Origin: 38-11 sp927435965
GTDB taxonomy: Bacteria; Bacillota; Clostridia; Tissierellales; Dethiosulfatibacteraceae
NCBI GenBank assembly: GCA_927435965.1
Contig: CAKMKB010000122.1
Coordinates: forward strand, 1 to 6,999
DNA length: 6,999 nt
Direction of reading: 5' to 3'
The position numbers were made by a program, and so were the translations under genes. The notes under the pieces were generated by a model. That model saw only the letters and a program-made list of their open reading frames with translations. It was not told the origin of the DNA and ran no database searches. Numbering within the stretch: the first letter of the stretch is position 1; each line of letters opens with the position of its first letter. Shown here one piece after another: positions 6,015 to 6,999 of this stretch.

Positions 6015-6057
6015 AAAAGCTCTTCTGATATCACCAGTTGATATCAGAAGAGCTTTT
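6015..6057. terminator. Perfect 19-bp hairpin, likely bidirectional terminator
   Basis: Arms 6015-6033 and 6039-6057 are exactly complementary around a CCAGT loop. They begin with AAAA and end with TTTT, so either strand yields a stem ending in U residues. It lies 11 bases past the DUF2812 stop and 12 bases beyond the stop of the small minus-strand gene, between two convergent genes. The T tract is short (four), so efficiency is uncertain. Confidence 0.8.
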
Positions 6058-6068
6058 CTGTGTTATGG

Positions 6069-6212
6069 TTATTTATATTTGTTTTTAACAAAATAGCCTA
6101 GAACGCCCATTATAACAATTGCAACCGCCGCGACGGTGAAAAGCGGAAATTCGCTGCTGTCGCCAGCAGTTGATATAGTCGATAACGTCATTATTAATTG
6201 AATGTGTGTCAT
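6069..6212 (-). CDS. Small membrane peptide (47 residues) resembling a cell-wall sorting-signal tail without LPXTG
   Basis: Reading the minus strand from ATG at 6212 to TAA at 6069 gives 47 residues. A polar N-terminal part, STAGDSSEFPL (about 13-24), precedes one hydrophobic helix (about 25-41) and the tail VKNKYK. GGAGG (CCTCC at 6222-6226 on plus) lies 9 bases from the ATG, with a TGA in frame further upstream, and an excellent promoter precedes it. The GDSS-hydrophobic-basic layout is that of sortase signals, but LPXTG is absent, so sortase anchoring is not expected. It may be a remnant turned stand-alone gene, a small membrane regulator, or a toxin-like peptide. No family is recognised. 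Confidence 0.7.
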   Translation of the reverse strand: MTHIQLIMTLSTISTAGDSSEFPLFTVAAVAIVIMGVLGYFVKNKYK

Positions 6213-6242
6213 ATGATCAAACCTCCAAAGCTCATTTCATTA

Positions 6243-6271
6243 ATTATACAGTATAGACAAATATATGTCAT
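6243..6271 (-). promoter_or_regulatory. Promoter of the small membrane peptide gene
   Basis: On the minus strand, ATGACA (6271-6266) and TATAAT (6248-6243) are separated by 17 bp, matching 11 of 12 sigma-A consensus positions. The start of transcription is expected near 6236, about 24 bases before the ATG. Confidence 0.8.
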
Positions 6272-6302
6272 CACTAAATGCTGTCCCATAGTTATTTAGC
6301 TA

Positions 6303-6311
6303 TGATATAAT
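6303..6311 (+). promoter_or_regulatory. Extended -10 promoter of the macro-domain gene
   Basis: TGATATAAT contains a perfect TATAAT (6306-6311) preceded by the TGn extension. The -35 region (around 6282-6288) is poor, as is common for extended -10 promoters. It is divergent from the peptide promoter; the two -10 boxes are about 57 bases apart. Confidence 0.7.
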
Positions 6312-6349
6312 AGGGATAATGTTTTATAAATTAAATGGGGGTAATCGCT

Positions 6350-6880
6350 ATGCCATTGGAAATCATAAGAAATGACATCACAAAAATGAGAGTTGACGCT
6401 ATAGTCAACGCGGCCAACAACAAGCTAAAAATGGGTGGAGGTGTTTGTGGTGCTATATTTGCAGCAGCAGGACCGGAGAATCTTCAGGCAGAATGCGATC
6501 ATATTGGGGAATGCTCTGTGGGGGAGGCTGTTATTACAAAAGGATACAAACTATATGCAAAATATGTGATCCATGCCGTCGGACCAATTTGGCAAGGTGG
6601 AAACAATGGAGAGGCTCATCACCTCAGAAATGCTTATCTAAACTCTCTTCATCTAGCACTGGAACATAAATGCAAATCAATAGCATTTCCCTTGATTTCA
6701 TCAGGAATCTATGGCTACCCTAAGGAACAGGCAATACAGATAGCTGTTTCAGCAATTAGTGAATTTTTGCTTCAGCATGAAATGAAAGTCTATCTAGTGG
6801 TGTTCGATAAAAAAGCGTTTATGCTAAGCGAGAAGCTATTTGATTCAATCGAAAAGTATGGAAAGGCAAACCTTTTTTAG
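6350..6880 (+). CDS. Macro-domain protein (ADP-ribose-binding), C-terminus apparently truncated
   Basis: 176 residues from ATG 6350. This start fits homologues beginning MPLxIIRNDITKM, and GGGGG (6337-6341) lies 8 bases before it; an in-frame ATG at 6335 would add only five residues and overlap that site. The macro fold is clear: RNDITKMRVDAIVNAANN (N20, N23), GGGVCGAIFAAAG (29-41), GEAVITKGY, YVIHAVGPIWQGG, SIAFPLISSGIYGYP. Such proteins bind or remove ADP-ribose. The usual Asp and His of GGGVDGAIH are C33 and F37, a variant I recall in clostridial relatives. Those relatives usually continue after SIEKY with IDDxYV and a further domain; here it becomes GKANLF and stops, where an IS3 element seems to begin. 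The core domain is intact and may fold. Confidence 0.88.
   Translation: MPLEIIRNDITKMRVDAIVNAANNKLKMGGGVCGAIFAAAGPENLQAECDHIGECSVGEAVITKGYKLYAKYVIHAVGPIWQGGNNGEAHHLRNAYLNSLHLALEHKCKSIAFPLISSGIYGYPKEQAIQIAVSAISEFLLQHEMKVYLVVFDKKAFMLSEKLFDSIEKYGKANLF
6862..6878 (+). terminator. Weak terminator-like hairpin at the macro gene stop
   Basis: AAAGG (6862-6866) pairs with CCTTT (6871-6875) around CAAA and is followed by TTT. It overlaps the last codons of the macro gene and may be part of the insertion-sequence end. The stem is only 5 bp, so activity is doubtful. Confidence 0.35.
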
Positions 6881-6921
6881 ACAAATTTATTCCGAACAAG
6901 AATATACTTTCTAAATACTGC

Positions 6922-6999
6922 CTAAGCTGCTAAATTAAAGCTAGCTTTAATTCTATATTCAATTGGTGATATGTATCCTAAGGATCCATGAATCCTTAT
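6922..6999 (-). CDS. IS3-family transposase OrfB, C-terminal 25 residues (partial)
   Basis: The minus strand, read from the window edge, stays open for 25 codons and ends in TAG at 6924-6922. The residues RIHGSLGYISPIEYR are the hallmark C-terminal motif of IS3-family (IS150/IS3-like) DDE integrase-type transposases, normally preceded by the catalytic Glu about 40-50 residues upstream, outside this window. OrfB joins OrfA by -1 frameshifting to make the active transposase, which moves the element through a circular intermediate. Orientation is toward the macro gene, so the element's right end lies just downstream of this stop. Whether the copy is intact cannot be judged. Confidence 0.88.
   Translation of the reverse strand: MRIHGSLGYISPIEYRIKASFNLAA

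Larger units (their letters stand above)
6859..6999 (-). mobile_element. 3' end of an IS3-family insertion sequence (runs out of window)
   Basis: The segment contains the end of an IS3-type transposase plus the short non-coding end of the element. IS3 ends typically start TG, and TG at 6859-6860 coincides with the point where the macro protein departs from its expected sequence, so it is the best candidate boundary. The boundary could instead be as late as about 6881. The other inverted repeat and any target duplication lie outside the window. Confidence 0.6.

Overview
The window comes from a low-GC Gram-positive anaerobe, most likely a member of the Clostridia. The evidence is AT-rich DNA, strong GGAGG-type ribosome binding sites, sigma-A-like promoters, SLH-domain and lipobox signals, a PadR-DUF2812 pair, and clostridial-looking transposase ends at both edges. 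The genus cannot be resolved from this sequence alone.

Layout, left to right. Positions 1-112 look like the right end of an IS200/IS605-type element: the last codons of a TnpB-like reading frame, then a long imperfect hairpin. It sits directly against the leader of the next gene. Positions 144-4967 hold four co-directional genes: (i) a secreted SLH protein with an N-terminal sulfite-oxidase-like (SUOX, molybdopterin-binding-fold) domain, (ii) a lipoprotein with a Thr/Ser/Glu-rich stalk and the same fold, (iii) a membrane-anchored protein with an RnfG/NosR-type FMN-binding domain followed by one clear and one diverged SUOX-like domain, and (iv) a five-helix NapH/NosR-like protein with two CxxxCP motifs, a dicluster ferredoxin segment and a C-terminal FMN-binding domain. 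Genes ii-iv are tightly packed, and iii and iv overlap by 4 bp. A good intrinsic terminator closes the block at about 4990-5019.

The four genes read as parts of one extracytoplasmic flavin/iron-sulfur electron route. Electrons could pass from a cytosolic donor through the Fe-S centres of (iv) to its external FMN, on to the FMN of (iii), and then to proteins tethered to the membrane (ii) and cell wall (i). The repeated SUOX-like domain is the striking feature. There are four copies in three adjacent proteins, none with a cysteine in the domain, so none can supply the usual Mo-ligating Cys. No apbE (flavin transferase), molybdenum-cofactor gene or terminal reductase lies in the window. The route and its substrate are inference.

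Positions 5044-6057 form a PadR regulator plus DUF2812 membrane protein operon. It has a near-consensus promoter, a 17-bp palindromic candidate operator between the -35 and -10, a 15-nt tandem repeat in the leader, and a perfect 19-bp hairpin at the end. A 47-residue membrane peptide gene (6069-6212, minus) and a macro-domain gene (6350-6880, plus) are divergently transcribed, each with a recognisable promoter. The macro gene appears to lose its usual C-terminal extension where an IS3-family element (transposase C-terminus, minus, 6922-6999) begins. The window is therefore accessory-looking DNA bracketed by two different insertion-sequence ends.
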